Source: Acidimicrobiales bacterium (lineage in GTDB: Bacteria > Actinomycetota > Acidimicrobiia > Acidimicrobiales > UBA8190). From it: a DNA stretch of 64,000 nt. Of this stretch, positions 1-10,036 are shown piece after piece. The notes beneath the pieces are model-generated. The model saw nothing but the letters and a program-made list of their open reading frames with translations, had not been told where the DNA came from and did not search any database. Each line of letters opens with the position of its first letter. Positions within the stretch are counted from its first letter, which is position 1. The position numbers were made by a program, and so were the translations under genes. The DNA is taken from positions 1 to 64,000 of the forward strand of contig JASHUM010000079.1 of assembly GCA_030040015.1 (NCBI GenBank), written 5' to 3'.

Positions 1-357
1 GTCGACGCCCTGGACGATCGCGTAGTTGTTGAACATGCCGCCGGTCGACGCGCAGACGCCCATGGAGATGACCCACTTGGGCTCCATCATCTGGTCGTAG
101 ACCTGGCGGAGCACGGGAGCCATCTTCTGCGACACCCGGCCGGCCACGATCATGAGGTCGGCCTGACGGGGCGAGGCGCGGAACACCTCCATGCCGAAGC
201 GACTCAGGTCGAAGTCAGCGGCCCCCACCGCCATCATCTCGATGGCGCAGCACGCCAAACCGAACGTTGCCGGCCACACGCTCATCCGCCGCGCCCACTT
301 GACCAGGTCCTCGAGTCGCCCGGTCAGGAAGTTGTGCGTGAGGTCTTCCAGGCCCAT
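1..357 (-). CDS. nuoB: NADH-quinone oxidoreductase subunit B (partial, truncated by left edge)
   Basis: Reverse-strand translation [119 protein letters not shown] is NuoB-like. Confidence 0.95.
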   Translation of the reverse strand, partial: MGLEDLTHNFLTGRLEDLVKWARRMSVWPATFGLACCAIEMMAVGAADFDLSRFGMEVFRASPRQADLMIVAGRVSQKMAPVLRQVYDQMMEPKWVISMGVCASTGGMFNNYAIVQGVD

Positions 358-369
358 GGCCGGCTCCCC

Positions 370-825
370 TCAGGCGGCCTGCCCGGTCGGAGGCCCGGCG
401 TCGGGCCCGACACGGGTGACGGTGGAGTCCGTGGTGCGAGACGACAGCGCCACCCGCAGCCGCTTGGCCGGTCCCCAGTCGATGGCGCCGTTGCTCACCA
501 AGTAGAGGAAGGAGATGAAGACGATGGCGGCGAAGACGATCACCTCCACCAACCCGAAGGCGCCGAGCTGGCGATAGGTGACGGCCCAGGGATAGAGGAA
601 CACGATCTCGATGTCGAAGATGATGAAGATCATCGCCACCAAGTAGAAGCGCACCGGGAAGCGCTGGGGCGGGTCGTAGTCGGGAACGATGCCCGACTCG
701 TAGGGCGCGACCTTGGCTGCCGTCGGCCGCTTGCGGGGAGCGAGCAACGACGAGGCGACGAAGGACAGTGCCGCGAAGACGGTGCTCAAGCCGAGCAGGA
801 GCGCAATCGGCAGGTACTGGTCCAT
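370..825 (-). CDS. nuoA: NADH-quinone oxidoreductase subunit A
   Basis: [22 protein letters not shown]...[42 protein letters not shown]; adjacent to nuoB; start trimmed to MDQY. Confidence 0.95.
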   Translation of the reverse strand: MDQYLPIALLLGLSTVFAALSFVASSLLAPRKRPTAAKVAPYESGIVPDYDPPQRFPVRFYLVAMIFIIFDIEIVFLYPWAVTYRQLGAFGLVEVIVFAAIVFISFLYLVSNGAIDWGPAKRLRVALSSRTTDSTVTRVGPDAGPPTGQAA

Positions 826-885
826 GACCGTGCCCGGTCTACCACGGGCTCGTTCTCGCACGCACATTGGGCCTACGATCGACCC

Positions 886-2220
886 GTGGCCCCCCAGACG
901 AAGACCTCCTCACGCCCTCGACGGGCGGCCGCCGGCGACGACGCCGTCCACGACGTCCTGGTCGTGGGCGCCGGCCCGGCCGGCTCGGCCTGCGCGTACT
1001 GGCTGGCCGACGCCGGGTGGGACGTGGTGGTGGTGGAGAAGAAACAGTTCCCCCGGGAGAAGACGTGCGGTGACGGGCTGACCCCCCGCTCGGTGCGTCA
1101 GCTCACCGACATGGGCCTGGCCGGTGCACTGGCCGGTGCGCATCGCTACCGGGGCCTGCGCTCGTGTGCCTACGGCATGACGATGGAGCTGGCCTGGCCG
1201 CTGCACCCGTCGTTCCCGAACGTGGGGTACGTGATCACCCGCCACGACCTCGACCAGATGGTGGCGGAGCGGGCGGCCAAAGCCGGCGCCCAGCTCCTGC
1301 AGGGCACCGAGGCCGCCGAACCGCTCCTGGCCCAAGCCCCGGCCCCGGGGCGCAACGGTCCCGAGCGCCTGCCCGACTGCATGGGCGCGCTGGTCGTGGA
1401 CCGTGCCACCAAGACCACCAGGCACATCCGGGCCAAGTACGTGGTGGTGGCCGACGGCGCCAACTCCCGCTTCGGCCGGGCGCTCGGCGCCGAGCGGGAC
1501 CGCGACCACCCGCTCGGCATGGCGTTGCGCGGCTACTTCCGTTCGCCGCGACACGACGACGAGTTCATCGAGTCCCACCTCGACATCCGCGACGCCGAGG
1601 GGACCGTGGTCCCCGGGTACGGGTGGATCTTCCCCCTGGGCGACGGCCGGGTGAACGTCGGAGTGGGACTGCTCTCCACCGACGGCAGGCACAAAGGGGT
1701 GAACACCACCACCCTCATGCACGCCTTCTTGGACTGGGCGCCGAAGTCCTGGGGCCTCTCTCCCGCCGGCGCCCTCGCCCCGCCCACCGGGGGGAAGCTC
1801 CCCATGGGGCTCTCCGTCGCCCCCCGGGTGGGCGCCACCACCCTCGCCATCGGCGATGCCGCCGGCGCCATCAACCCCTTCAACGGGGAGGGCATCGCCT
1901 ACGGGTACGAGACGGGCCGTCTCGCCGCCGCCTGTCTGGGCCGGGCCCTGTCGGGCGAGGGGACGGCCGCCCTCGACGACTACGAGCGCCAGCTCCAGGA
2001 CGCCTTCGGCCTCTACTACCAGGTCGCCCGCGACTTCGTGCGCATGATCAGCCACCCCAAGGTCATGGAGGTGTGCGTGCGCACCGGCATGCACTCCGAG
2101 GGCATCATGGGTGTGTTGCTCAAGATCATGGGGAACTTGCTGCGCCCCGACGAGCAGGGGGTGGCCGAGGTGGCCTACAAGGCGCTGGCCGCCGCGGCTC
2201 GAACCGTCCCCGGCTGGTGA
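886..2220 (+). CDS. Geranylgeranyl reductase family FAD-dependent oxidoreductase (menaquinone reductase-like)
   Basis: VLVVGAGPAGSACAYWLADAGWDVVVVEKKQFPREKTCGDGLTPRSV; GDAAGAINPFNGEGIAYGYETG; GTG start in frame at 886. Confidence 0.9.
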   Translation: MAPQTKTSSRPRRAAAGDDAVHDVLVVGAGPAGSACAYWLADAGWDVVVVEKKQFPREKTCGDGLTPRSVRQLTDMGLAGALAGAHRYRGLRSCAYGMTMELAWPLHPSFPNVGYVITRHDLDQMVAERAAKAGAQLLQGTEAAEPLLAQAPAPGRNGPERLPDCMGALVVDRATKTTRHIRAKYVVVADGANSRFGRALGAERDRDHPLGMALRGYFRSPRHDDEFIESHLDIRDAEGTVVPGYGWIFPLGDGRVNVGVGLLSTDGRHKGVNTTTLMHAFLDWAPKSWGLSPAGALAPPTGGKLPMGLSVAPRVGATTLAIGDAAGAINPFNGEGIAYGYETGRLAAACLGRALSGEGTAALDDYERQLQDAFGLYYQVARDFVRMISHPKVMEVCVRTGMHSEGIMGVLLKIMGNLLRPDEQGVAEVAYKALAAAARTVPGW

Positions 2221-2221
2221 C

Positions 2222-3520
2222 TCACCGGGTCGGCGCGCCGGCGGCGACCACCTCGGTGGCTGCCTCCCCGGCGAGCTCGACGACGGCCTCGAGCACTGCG
2301 TCGTCGTGGGCCATGCCCGGGAACAACACTTCGTAGGCGCCCGGCGCCAGGGCTACTCCCCGGGCCAGCATGGCGCCGAAGAAGGCGGGGTAGCACCCGG
2401 CCTCCACCGCCAGCCGGGCCGATGCGTGGTCGACCACATCGGTGTCGGAGAGGAAGAGGCCCACGAGCGGGCCTACAGCAGGCACCCGGGCCGGCAACCC
2501 GACGGCGCGCAGCGCCCCCTCGAGGGCCGGGGCGAATCGCCCCACGCGCGCCTCCAGCTCGTCGTAGGCGTCCGTCGTCATGTGCTCGAGCACGGCCCGC
2601 CCCGCCGCCGTCGACAGCGGGTTCCCCGACAAGGTGCCGGCCTGGTAGACGGGACCGGCCGGCGCCAGCACGGCCAGCACCTCGGCCGGGCCTCCGAAGG
2701 CGCCCACCGGGAGCCCGCCGCCGATGACCTTGCCGAAGCACCACAGGTCGGGCGTCACCTCGTAACGGGCGGCGGCGCCTCCGGGGCCGAGACGGAAGCC
2801 GGTGATCACCTCGTCGAAGACGAGCAGCGCCCCGTGCTCGTCGCACGCCCGGCGGAGCCCGGACAGGAAACCTGGGGCGGGTGGGACCAGGCCCATGTTG
2901 GCCGCCACCGGCTCGACCACCACGCACGCGACCGAGTCGTCCAGCTCGGGGACCACGTTGTAGGGCACCACCACGGTGTCGGCCACCGCCGAGGTCGGCA
3001 CCCCGGCCGACCCGGGGAGACCGAGCGTGGCCACGCCGCTGCCGCCGCCGGCCAGAAGGGCATCGGCGTGCCCGTGGTAGCAGCCGTCGAACTTCACCAC
3101 CCGGTCGCGCCCGGTGTAGCCGCGCGCCACTCGGAGCGCGCTCATCACCGCCTCGGTCCCCGAGGACACCAACCGCACCTGGTCGCATCCGACGACCCGC
3201 TCGGTGATGGCCTCGGCCAGGAGGACCTCCCCGGGCGTGGGCGCCCCGAAGCTCGTCCCGGCGCCGAGCGCCGCCGACAACGCCCCCTCCACCACCGGGT
3301 GGGCGTGGCCCAAGATGAGCGCCCCGTAGGACTGGACCATGTCGATGTAGCGGCGCCCGTCCACGTCCCAGACGTATGGCCCCACGCCCCGCACCACCGT
3401 GTAGGGAGTGCCGCCCACAGCGGTGAAGGCGCGCACCGGGGAGTCGACGCCCCCGGGGATGACGCGCCGGGCCCGGGCGAACCAGGCGGCGTTGCCCTCG
3501 CCGGGCGCGGCGCCCGTCAC
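2222..3520 (-). CDS. hemL: Glutamate-1-semialdehyde 2,1-aminomutase
   Basis: GGVDSPVRAFTAVGGTPYTVVRGVGPYVWDVDGRRYIDMVQSYGALILGHAHP...; GTG start overlaps hemB stop by 4 nt. Confidence 0.95.
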   Translation of the reverse strand: MTGAAPGEGNAAWFARARRVIPGGVDSPVRAFTAVGGTPYTVVRGVGPYVWDVDGRRYIDMVQSYGALILGHAHPVVEGALSAALGAGTSFGAPTPGEVLLAEAITERVVGCDQVRLVSSGTEAVMSALRVARGYTGRDRVVKFDGCYHGHADALLAGGGSGVATLGLPGSAGVPTSAVADTVVVPYNVVPELDDSVACVVVEPVAANMGLVPPAPGFLSGLRRACDEHGALLVFDEVITGFRLGPGGAAARYEVTPDLWCFGKVIGGGLPVGAFGGPAEVLAVLAPAGPVYQAGTLSGNPLSTAAGRAVLEHMTTDAYDELEARVGRFAPALEGALRAVGLPARVPAVGPLVGLFLSDTDVVDHASARLAVEAGCYPAFFGAMLARGVALAPGAYEVLFPGMAHDDAVLEAVVELAGEAATEVVAAGAPTR

Positions 3521-4530
3521 CCGCCGAGCAACCGGGCCAGCTCGGCGGCGCCGTAGGTGAGGACCGCCGTCGCCCCGGCTCGCTTGATGGCGGTGACGTG
3601 CTCGAGCAGCACGGCGTCCCCGTCGATCCAGCCGCGCTCTGCGGCCGCCTTCACCATGGAGTACTCCCCGCTCACGTGGTACGCGGTCACCGGGACGTCG
3701 ACCGCGCGGGCCACGTCGGCCACCACGTCGAGATAGGCGAGCGCCGGCTTCACCATGACCATGTCGGCGCCTTCGGCCACGTCCAGGGCGACCTCGGCCA
3801 GTGCCTCGCGGCGGTTGCGAGGATCCTGCTGGTACCCGCGCCGGTCGCCGCCGGCGGCGATGGTCACGTCCACCGCGTCGCGGAACGGCCCGTACAGGGC
3901 CGAGGCGTACTTGGCCGCGTAGGCCAGGATGGCCACCTCCTCGTGGCCGGCCTGGTCGAGCGCGCTGCGGATGGCCCCCACCTGGCCGTCCATCATCCCG
4001 CTCGGCGCCACCACGTCGGCGCCGGCGTCGGCTTGTGCGGTGGCCACCGCGCCGTAGCGCTCCAGGGTGGCGTCGTTGTCGACCGTGCCGTCGGGGCGAA
4101 GCACGCCGCAGTGCCCGTGGTCGGTGTACTCGTCGAGGCACAGGTCGCAGATGAGGACCATGGCGTCTCCGAGCGACGACCGCAGCTCGCGCAGCGCCAC
4201 CTGCACAACGCCGTCGGGGTCCCACGCCCCCGAGCCCTCGGCGTCCTTGGTGTCGGGCACACCGAAGAGGACGAGGGCGGGGATGCCCAGCGACGCCAGG
4301 TGCTTGGCTTCGTCGACGAGCGACGCCACGGTGTGCTGCACGTGGCCGGGCATGGACCCGATGGGGACGGGCTCGTCGATGCCCTGGCGCACGAAGACCG
4401 GGGCGACCAGGTCGTCGGGCGAGAGAGTGGTCTCGGCCACCAGCCGTCGCATCGTCGCCGTGCGTCGCAGCCGGCGCATGCGGCGGACCGGGAACCGAGC
4501 CGCCGCCCCTTCCGGGGGCTGGCGTTCCAT
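3517..4530 (-). CDS. hemB: Delta-aminolevulinic acid dehydratase (porphobilinogen synthase)
   Basis: RRMRRLRRTATMRRLVAETTLSPDDLVAPVFVRQG...ADMVMVKPALAYLDVVADV. Confidence 0.95.
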   Translation of the reverse strand: MERQPPEGAAARFPVRRMRRLRRTATMRRLVAETTLSPDDLVAPVFVRQGIDEPVPIGSMPGHVQHTVASLVDEAKHLASLGIPALVLFGVPDTKDAEGSGAWDPDGVVQVALRELRSSLGDAMVLICDLCLDEYTDHGHCGVLRPDGTVDNDATLERYGAVATAQADAGADVVAPSGMMDGQVGAIRSALDQAGHEEVAILAYAAKYASALYGPFRDAVDVTIAAGGDRRGYQQDPRNRREALAEVALDVAEGADMVMVKPALAYLDVVADVARAVDVPVTAYHVSGEYSMVKAAAERGWIDGDAVLLEHVTAIKRAGATAVLTYGAAELARLLGG

Positions 4531-4550
4531 GGACGAATCGTACCGGCGCC

Positions 4551-6302
4551 TCAGCAACTGCCCGGCGGGCCCACCTCGAGCGTGGCGCTGTTCGACGTGG
4601 GGTCGCTCAAGAGGAGCTTGTCGGTCCCCTGCCCGCTCACGTGCACGCCGGTCGACGCCACGCAGTACCCGTCGGGGTACACGTCGTAGAAGGCGTTGAT
4701 GGGGACGAAGACGATGGTGGGCGCGGCGATGGAGGGGTTGGGCGTGAAGGAGAAGCTGAACAGGCGGGTGGTGGGGTCGTAGGAGATGGACGTGGGTGTG
4801 CCGGCGACGGCCTGGGCATAGGGCTGGACCAACACCGACGCCTTGGTCGGGTCGATCACGTCCTGGCCCGCCGGGTTCGTGGTCACCAGCGCCTCGGTGG
4901 ACCCGCCGGTGGGGTCCTCGTAGAGCTTCCACTGCCAGTAGGTCCACCCGAGCAGGTTGGCGTTGGCCAGGTCGGTGACCCGGGTCAGGTCGGTGACGTC
5001 CTGGCCGGCGCCGAACTCGCTCATGAACCACGCCGGGCCGCCCGGCTGCTCGCTGGTGGCCGCCGATTTGCGCGCCGCGGCTTCTTGCTCCATCACCAGC
5101 TGTTCGGGCACCGAGCACAACGGGGAGTTGTAGAAGTCGTAGTAGGCCTCGGCCGCACTGGCCAGGCAGTAGTCGTGGAAGTCGAGCACGAGGTTGGGAT
5201 AGGGCATGGGGCCGATCCAGTTGACCGCCCCGTAGTCGTTGGCCACGTCGGGCTCGTAGAAGACGAGATGGTTGGGATCGCCGCTCTCGATGGCGCCTAT
5301 GGCGCCCACTCCCGGGTCGGTGGGAGGGCAGAGAACGGGGAGGTGGGTCTCGGACTGCTCGCCGGGTGACCGGGTGCCGGTGTAGAAGCACTCGAGCTGC
5401 GAGTCGAACAGGGCGTTGCCCACCAGGGTGGCGATGTCGGTCGAGAACGGCTCGTTGAACACGTCGTAGCCGATGACGCCGGGGTCGTCGGACAGGTACG
5501 AGGCGACCTGGTGCCACACCAGGTCGAAGTTCTGCTGCAGCCCGCCCACGACGTCGTTGGCCCAGAAGTGGTCGTAGGCCACACCGACGGCCGGTGTGAA
5601 GTAGTTGGCCGACCAGTCCCCGGTGTTGGTGGCGGGGATGCCGTCGGTGCACACCGCCCAGTCGGGCGCGCCTTCACCGGCGAACTCCTCGTTGTAGACG
5701 TCCTGGTGCATGTCGACCAGCGAGTAGATCCCGTAGCTGGCCAACAGGTCGACGGTGGCCTTCACTCCGGCCAGGTACTGGTCCAGCGTCGACGGGCTGT
5801 ACTGGCCGTCGCTGCCACCAGGGCCCGCCGTGCCGTCGCCTTGGACCAGGCCTTCGGTGCAGATGCCGGGGTCGTTCACGTCCCCGGCCACCGGACCGGG
5901 CTCGAGCCCCTTCCAGATGATGCCGAGGCGCACGATGTCGAAGCCGAGGCTGGCCATCTCCGAGGCGTCGGCAGCGGTCAGGCAGTTCGGTGCGGGTGTT
6001 CCTCCGTCGAGAGCCGGGTCGCACAACGACGGGTCGGCGGTGAACTCGAAGGGTGCCACTTTGAACACGGCGTTCACGCCGTGGAGGATGAGGTCACGCC
6101 CGTAGCTGTCGCGCAGGAACCCTCCGGCGTCGCCGGGGGCGGTGACGCATCCCGACACGGTGTCGAGCGAGGAAGGGTGGGCGGCGCACCACGACACCGG
6201 CGTGGACGCCGCGCTGGTGGCGGAGCCCGAGGTGACGACGACCAGAGCCGGGGCCACGAAGGCCAGCACCACGATCGTCATCCGCCCAGCCATCGCGCTC
6301 AT
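4551..6302 (-). CDS. Secreted GH5-type glycoside hydrolase, endoglycoceramidase-like
   Basis: N-terminal signal peptide; DLILHGVNAVFK, DIVRLGIIWKGLEP, YSLVDMHQDVYNE, VIGYDVFNEPF. Confidence 0.85.
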   Translation of the reverse strand: MSAMAGRMTIVVLAFVAPALVVVTSGSATSAASTPVSWCAAHPSSLDTVSGCVTAPGDAGGFLRDSYGRDLILHGVNAVFKVAPFEFTADPSLCDPALDGGTPAPNCLTAADASEMASLGFDIVRLGIIWKGLEPGPVAGDVNDPGICTEGLVQGDGTAGPGGSDGQYSPSTLDQYLAGVKATVDLLASYGIYSLVDMHQDVYNEEFAGEGAPDWAVCTDGIPATNTGDWSANYFTPAVGVAYDHFWANDVVGGLQQNFDLVWHQVASYLSDDPGVIGYDVFNEPFSTDIATLVGNALFDSQLECFYTGTRSPGEQSETHLPVLCPPTDPGVGAIGAIESGDPNHLVFYEPDVANDYGAVNWIGPMPYPNLVLDFHDYCLASAAEAYYDFYNSPLCSVPEQLVMEQEAAARKSAATSEQPGGPAWFMSEFGAGQDVTDLTRVTDLANANLLGWTYWQWKLYEDPTGGSTEALVTTNPAGQDVIDPTKASVLVQPYAQAVAGTPTSISYDPTTRLFSFSFTPNPSIAAPTIVFVPINAFYDVYPDGYCVASTGVHVSGQGTDKLLLSDPTSNSATLEVGPPGSC

Positions 6303-6350
6303 CTTCCGCCGCCCTGTGGTACTCGCCGTGCCGGAAGAACCCCGCGCATT

Positions 6351-7820
6351 CTACGGGGCGCCTCGCTCTGCGATCAGGGCCCGGACCAGCCCCTCGACGC
6401 TTTGGTCGGCGGACACCACCGTCACCTCCAGGCCGGCACGTCGGGCTGCCTCGGCGGTGACCGGGCCGATGCACGCCACCACCGGGGGCACCGGTCGCTC
6501 CCCGGCCGCCGCCAGGTAGGCGCGCACGGTGGACGGAGAGGTGAAGGTGACCACGTCCGCCCCCGACGCCTCGTCCAGCGCGTCCGCCGGCAACCGGGCA
6601 CCGGTGTCCACGGTCCGGTAGGCGACCACCTCCTCCACCGTCCATCCCCTCTCCTCGAGTCCCTCGACCAGGGTGGGGCGCGCCTCTTCGGCCCTCGGGT
6701 AGAGCACGGCGCGTCCTCTGCGGCCTGGCGCTGCAGCGGGCATCGAGCGCACCAGGCCGTCTGCGGTGGCCGGCTCGGCCACCACGTCGACGACGAGACG
6801 GCGCTCTCTCAGCGCTGCCGCCGTCGCCGGTCCCACCGCGGCCAGGCGCACCCCGGCCAGGGCCCGCACGTCGGGGAGCGAGTCGAGGGCGCGGCCGACA
6901 CCGGTCGCCGACGTGAACACGAGCCAGTCGAACTCCCCCACCCGGGCCATGGCACGCCGCAGGGCCGCACCGCTGTCGGCAGGGGCGTCGGTCTCGACGA
7001 CCGGGAGCAGCTGCACGGTGGCGCCGGCTGCTTCGAGGGCCGCGGCCAGTCCGCCGGCGCGCCCCGGCTCCCGGGTCACCACCACCGACGTGCCCACGAG
7101 CGGGCCGGGCGTGAACCACGCCAGGTCGAGGCCGGCCACGGCGCCCACCACGACGGTGGCGGGTGACCCGAGCCCGACGCCCTCGAGCTCGCAGAGCACG
7201 GTGCGGGCCACGCGCTGTCCGGCGGTCGTTCCTCGCTGGACGACGACGACGGGCGTGTCGGGCGCCCGCCCACCCGCCATCAGCCGCGCTGCGATCTCGC
7301 CGCGGTGCTCCATGCCCATGAGGATCACGAGGGTGCCGCCCACGGCGGCCAGGGCCTTCCAGTCCACGCCCTCGGTGGCGTCGTCACCGACGTGCCCGGT
7401 GACGACCGTGACCGACGTGGACAGTCCCCGGTGGGTGACGGGAACGCCGGCGTAGGCGGGGACGGCGGCGGCGGCGCTGACGCCGGGCACGACCTCGAAC
7501 GGCACGCCGGCCTCGGCGAGGGCCTTGGCCTCCTCCCCGCCGCGTCCGAACACGAAGGGATCGCCACCCTTGAGGCGCACCACCGTCCGCCCGGCCCTGC
7601 CGTGCTCGACGAGCAACGCGTTCACCTCGTCCTGACGGCGAGGACGGCCCGGGCGCTTGCCGGCGTCGATGACGAGGGCACCGCCGGGCACAAGGGCCAG
7701 GAGCGACATCGGCACGAGACGGTCGTGGACGACCACGTCCGCCCGGCCGAGCAACTCGGCGCCCCGGCGGGTGAGCAACCCGGGGTCGCCGGGCCCGGCA
7801 CCGACCAGGTACACGGTCAC
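6351..7820 (-). CDS. cobA-hemD: Fused uroporphyrinogen-III C-methyltransferase / uroporphyrinogen-III synthase
   Basis: N-term VYLVGAGPGDPGLLTRRGAELLGRADVVVHDRLV (SUMT) plus C-term HemD domain. Confidence 0.93.
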   Translation of the reverse strand: MTVYLVGAGPGDPGLLTRRGAELLGRADVVVHDRLVPMSLLALVPGGALVIDAGKRPGRPRRQDEVNALLVEHGRAGRTVVRLKGGDPFVFGRGGEEAKALAEAGVPFEVVPGVSAAAAVPAYAGVPVTHRGLSTSVTVVTGHVGDDATEGVDWKALAAVGGTLVILMGMEHRGEIAARLMAGGRAPDTPVVVVQRGTTAGQRVARTVLCELEGVGLGSPATVVVGAVAGLDLAWFTPGPLVGTSVVVTREPGRAGGLAAALEAAGATVQLLPVVETDAPADSGAALRRAMARVGEFDWLVFTSATGVGRALDSLPDVRALAGVRLAAVGPATAAALRERRLVVDVVAEPATADGLVRSMPAAAPGRRGRAVLYPRAEEARPTLVEGLEERGWTVEEVVAYRTVDTGARLPADALDEASGADVVTFTSPSTVRAYLAAAGERPVPPVVACIGPVTAEAARRAGLEVTVVSADQSVEGLVRALIAERGAP

Positions 7821-8725
7821 GGGACGAGCTCCACCAGCGCACGCCCACCGAGGTCGTCGAGCAGCCGGGCGGCGAGCGACGCGCCGAGCGCCCCGGCGTC
7901 ACGGCCTTGCGCGCTGTCGCGCAGCAGGACATGTCCGTCCGCCGAGGCCAGGATGGCGTCGAGGCGCAACGTCCCGTCGTCGTCGTCGAAGCGAGCCAGC
8001 GCGCCGAGCGGCAGCGTGCACCCTCCGCCCAGCGCGGCCAGGAAGGACCGCTCGGCGTCGAGGGCCCGGTGGGCGCCGGGGTCGTCGACGGCATCGAGCC
8101 ACGCCAGCAGCTCGTCGTCGTCGGCCCGGCACTCGACCGCCAATGCGCCCTGGCCCACCTGGGGAAGCATGTCGCGGGGATCGAGCACGTCGTCGGCCTC
8201 GCCCTGCAGCCCCAGGCGCTCGAGGGCGGCAAAGGACACCACCCCGGCCCCGACGGAGCGCGACTTGTCGATGCGGGTGCGCATGTTGCCGCGCAGCTCG
8301 GTGAACGTGAGGTCGGGTCGCAGCCAGGCCAGCTGGGCCCGGCGCCGAGCCGAGCCGGTGGCCACGCACGCCCCGCTCGGCAAGCCGGCCAGCGAGCTCC
8401 CCACCAACGCGTCCCGGGGATCGGCACGCTCGGGGACGCTGGCGAGCACCAGTCCCGGGGGCGTCTGTGCGGGCAGGTCCTTCGCCGAGTGCACGGCCAG
8501 ATCGGCCCGGCCCTCGAGCACGGACCGCTGAACCTCCTTGACGAAGGCCCCCTGGCCGCCGATCCGGTCGATGGGGACGTCGCGGGCTTCGTCCCCGGCG
8601 GTGCGCACGATCACCAGCTCAGGGGTCGACCCGGCCACCTCCGCCAGGCGGCGGGCGACACCGTCGGCTTGTGTGCGGGCCAACGGTGAGCCACGAGTGG
8701 CCAGGCGCACGTGACGGGCGCCCAC
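7817..8725 (-). CDS. hemC: Hydroxymethylbilane synthase
   Basis: HVRLATRGSPLARTQADGVARRLAE...DLAVHSAKDLPAQTPPGL; GTG start. Confidence 0.95.
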   Translation of the reverse strand: MGARHVRLATRGSPLARTQADGVARRLAEVAGSTPELVIVRTAGDEARDVPIDRIGGQGAFVKEVQRSVLEGRADLAVHSAKDLPAQTPPGLVLASVPERADPRDALVGSSLAGLPSGACVATGSARRRAQLAWLRPDLTFTELRGNMRTRIDKSRSVGAGVVSFAALERLGLQGEADDVLDPRDMLPQVGQGALAVECRADDDELLAWLDAVDDPGAHRALDAERSFLAALGGGCTLPLGALARFDDDDGTLRLDAILASADGHVLLRDSAQGRDAGALGASLAARLLDDLGGRALVELVP

Positions 8726-8730
8726 GGCGC

Positions 8731-10005
8731 TCAGAGATCGAAGAGCGTGCGCAGCGCCTCGACCAACCGCTCGCCCCGAGGCGTGCCGGCCGCCTCCTTG
8801 AGGACCACCGTGGGCTGGTGGACCAGCTTGGCCAGCACGTCGCGCACGACCGCCTCCACCTCGTCCCACTGGGTGTCGTCGAGACGACGGTTGCGAGCGC
8901 GGGCACGCTCGAGCTCGGCCTGGCGCAGCCCGTCGACGCGTGCCCGCAGCGCTGCCACCAGCGGTGCCGCTCCCCGTGCTCGGTCGTCGGCCCGGAAGCG
9001 CTCGATCTCGCGCGCCACGATGGCCCGGGCCTCGGCCATCTCTCCTCTGCGCTCCTCCAACGCCCGCTCGGCGTGGCGGTTCAGGTCGTCGATGTCGAAC
9101 AGGGCGACGCCGGTCAGGCCCTTCACCGTGGGTTCCACGTTGCGGGGAACGGCGAGGTCGACCACCACCAAGGCCTGTGCCCCGGCACGGGCTGCACCCA
9201 CCGGAGCGAGAAGCTCGGCGTCGAGGACGGGGACGGCGGAGCCGGTCGAGACGATCACCACGTCGGCGCTGCCGAGGACGGCGGGCAGCTCCTCGAGGCC
9301 GGCGGCGCGTCCTCCCGCCGCGTCGGACAGGGATCGGGCGCGGGCCCGGGTGCGGTTCACCACCACCAACTCGGCGGGCTGATGGCGCGTGGACAGCGCG
9401 CCCACCAGGCTCTCGCCCATGTCGCCGGCGCCGACCACGACCACGCGCCGTCCGGCCAGGCTCCCGCCCAGCTGCTCGGCGGCGAGCGACAACGCCACGT
9501 GCGACAGCGAGGTGGCGCCTCTGGCGATGGCCGTCTCGGTGCGCACCCGCCGGCCCACCTGCACGGCCCGGCGGAACAGCCCCGACAGCATGGGCCCCGC
9601 CGCTCGCTCCGCCTCGGCCACTTCCCATGCCCGGCGCACCTGCCCGAGCACCTCGGTCTCGCCCACCACCGAAGAGCGGAGGCCGGCGGCCACCTCGAAG
9701 AGGTGCACGGTCACGGCGTCGTCGAAGAGCACGTGCAGATGCTCGGACAGCTCGCTCACGGACCCCCCGGCCAGATCGGCGAGGTACTCGTGGATGCGCT
9801 CCACGCCTTCGTGGAAGCGGTCGGCCACGGCGTACACCTCGGTGCGCAGGCACGTGGACAGGACGACCACCTCGGACAGCGGGGCCCGATCGCGCACCTC
9901 GGCCAAGGTCTTGGCCAACGACTCCTCGCCGACCGCCACCCGTTCGAGCACGCCCAGAGGCGCACGTTCCCGATCGAGCCCGACGACGACGACTGACACC
10001 GACAA
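8731..10005 (-). CDS. hemA: Glutamyl-tRNA reductase
   Basis: LSTCLRTEVYAV, GATSLSHVALSLAAEQLGGSLAGRRVVVVGAGDMGE. Confidence 0.95.
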   Translation of the reverse strand: MSVSVVVVGLDRERAPLGVLERVAVGEESLAKTLAEVRDRAPLSEVVVLSTCLRTEVYAVADRFHEGVERIHEYLADLAGGSVSELSEHLHVLFDDAVTVHLFEVAAGLRSSVVGETEVLGQVRRAWEVAEAERAAGPMLSGLFRRAVQVGRRVRTETAIARGATSLSHVALSLAAEQLGGSLAGRRVVVVGAGDMGESLVGALSTRHQPAELVVVNRTRARARSLSDAAGGRAAGLEELPAVLGSADVVIVSTGSAVPVLDAELLAPVGAARAGAQALVVVDLAVPRNVEPTVKGLTGVALFDIDDLNRHAERALEERRGEMAEARAIVAREIERFRADDRARGAAPLVAALRARVDGLRQAELERARARNRRLDDTQWDEVEAVVRDVLAKLVHQPTVVLKEAAGTPRGERLVEALRTLFDL

Positions 10006-10036
10006 AAAGGCTACAAGGCGCCGCCAGGGCCTCCGT

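Noticed and set aside
910-2094. 394-aa reverse ORF opposite the geranylgeranyl reductase
   Set aside because: Low-complexity His/Gly/Val/Glu-rich translation typical of an antisense frame in high-GC DNA; the + strand gene is clear.
2111-3556. 481-aa + ORF opposite hemL
   Set aside because: Antisense artefact over a confidently identified gene.
5511-7166. 551-aa + ORF spanning GH5/cobA-hemD
   Set aside because: Antisense artefact; no recognisable domain.
6351-7820. CobA-HemD fusion as a novelty
   Set aside because: Fused SUMT/uroporphyrinogen-III synthase is a known arrangement in actinobacteria.
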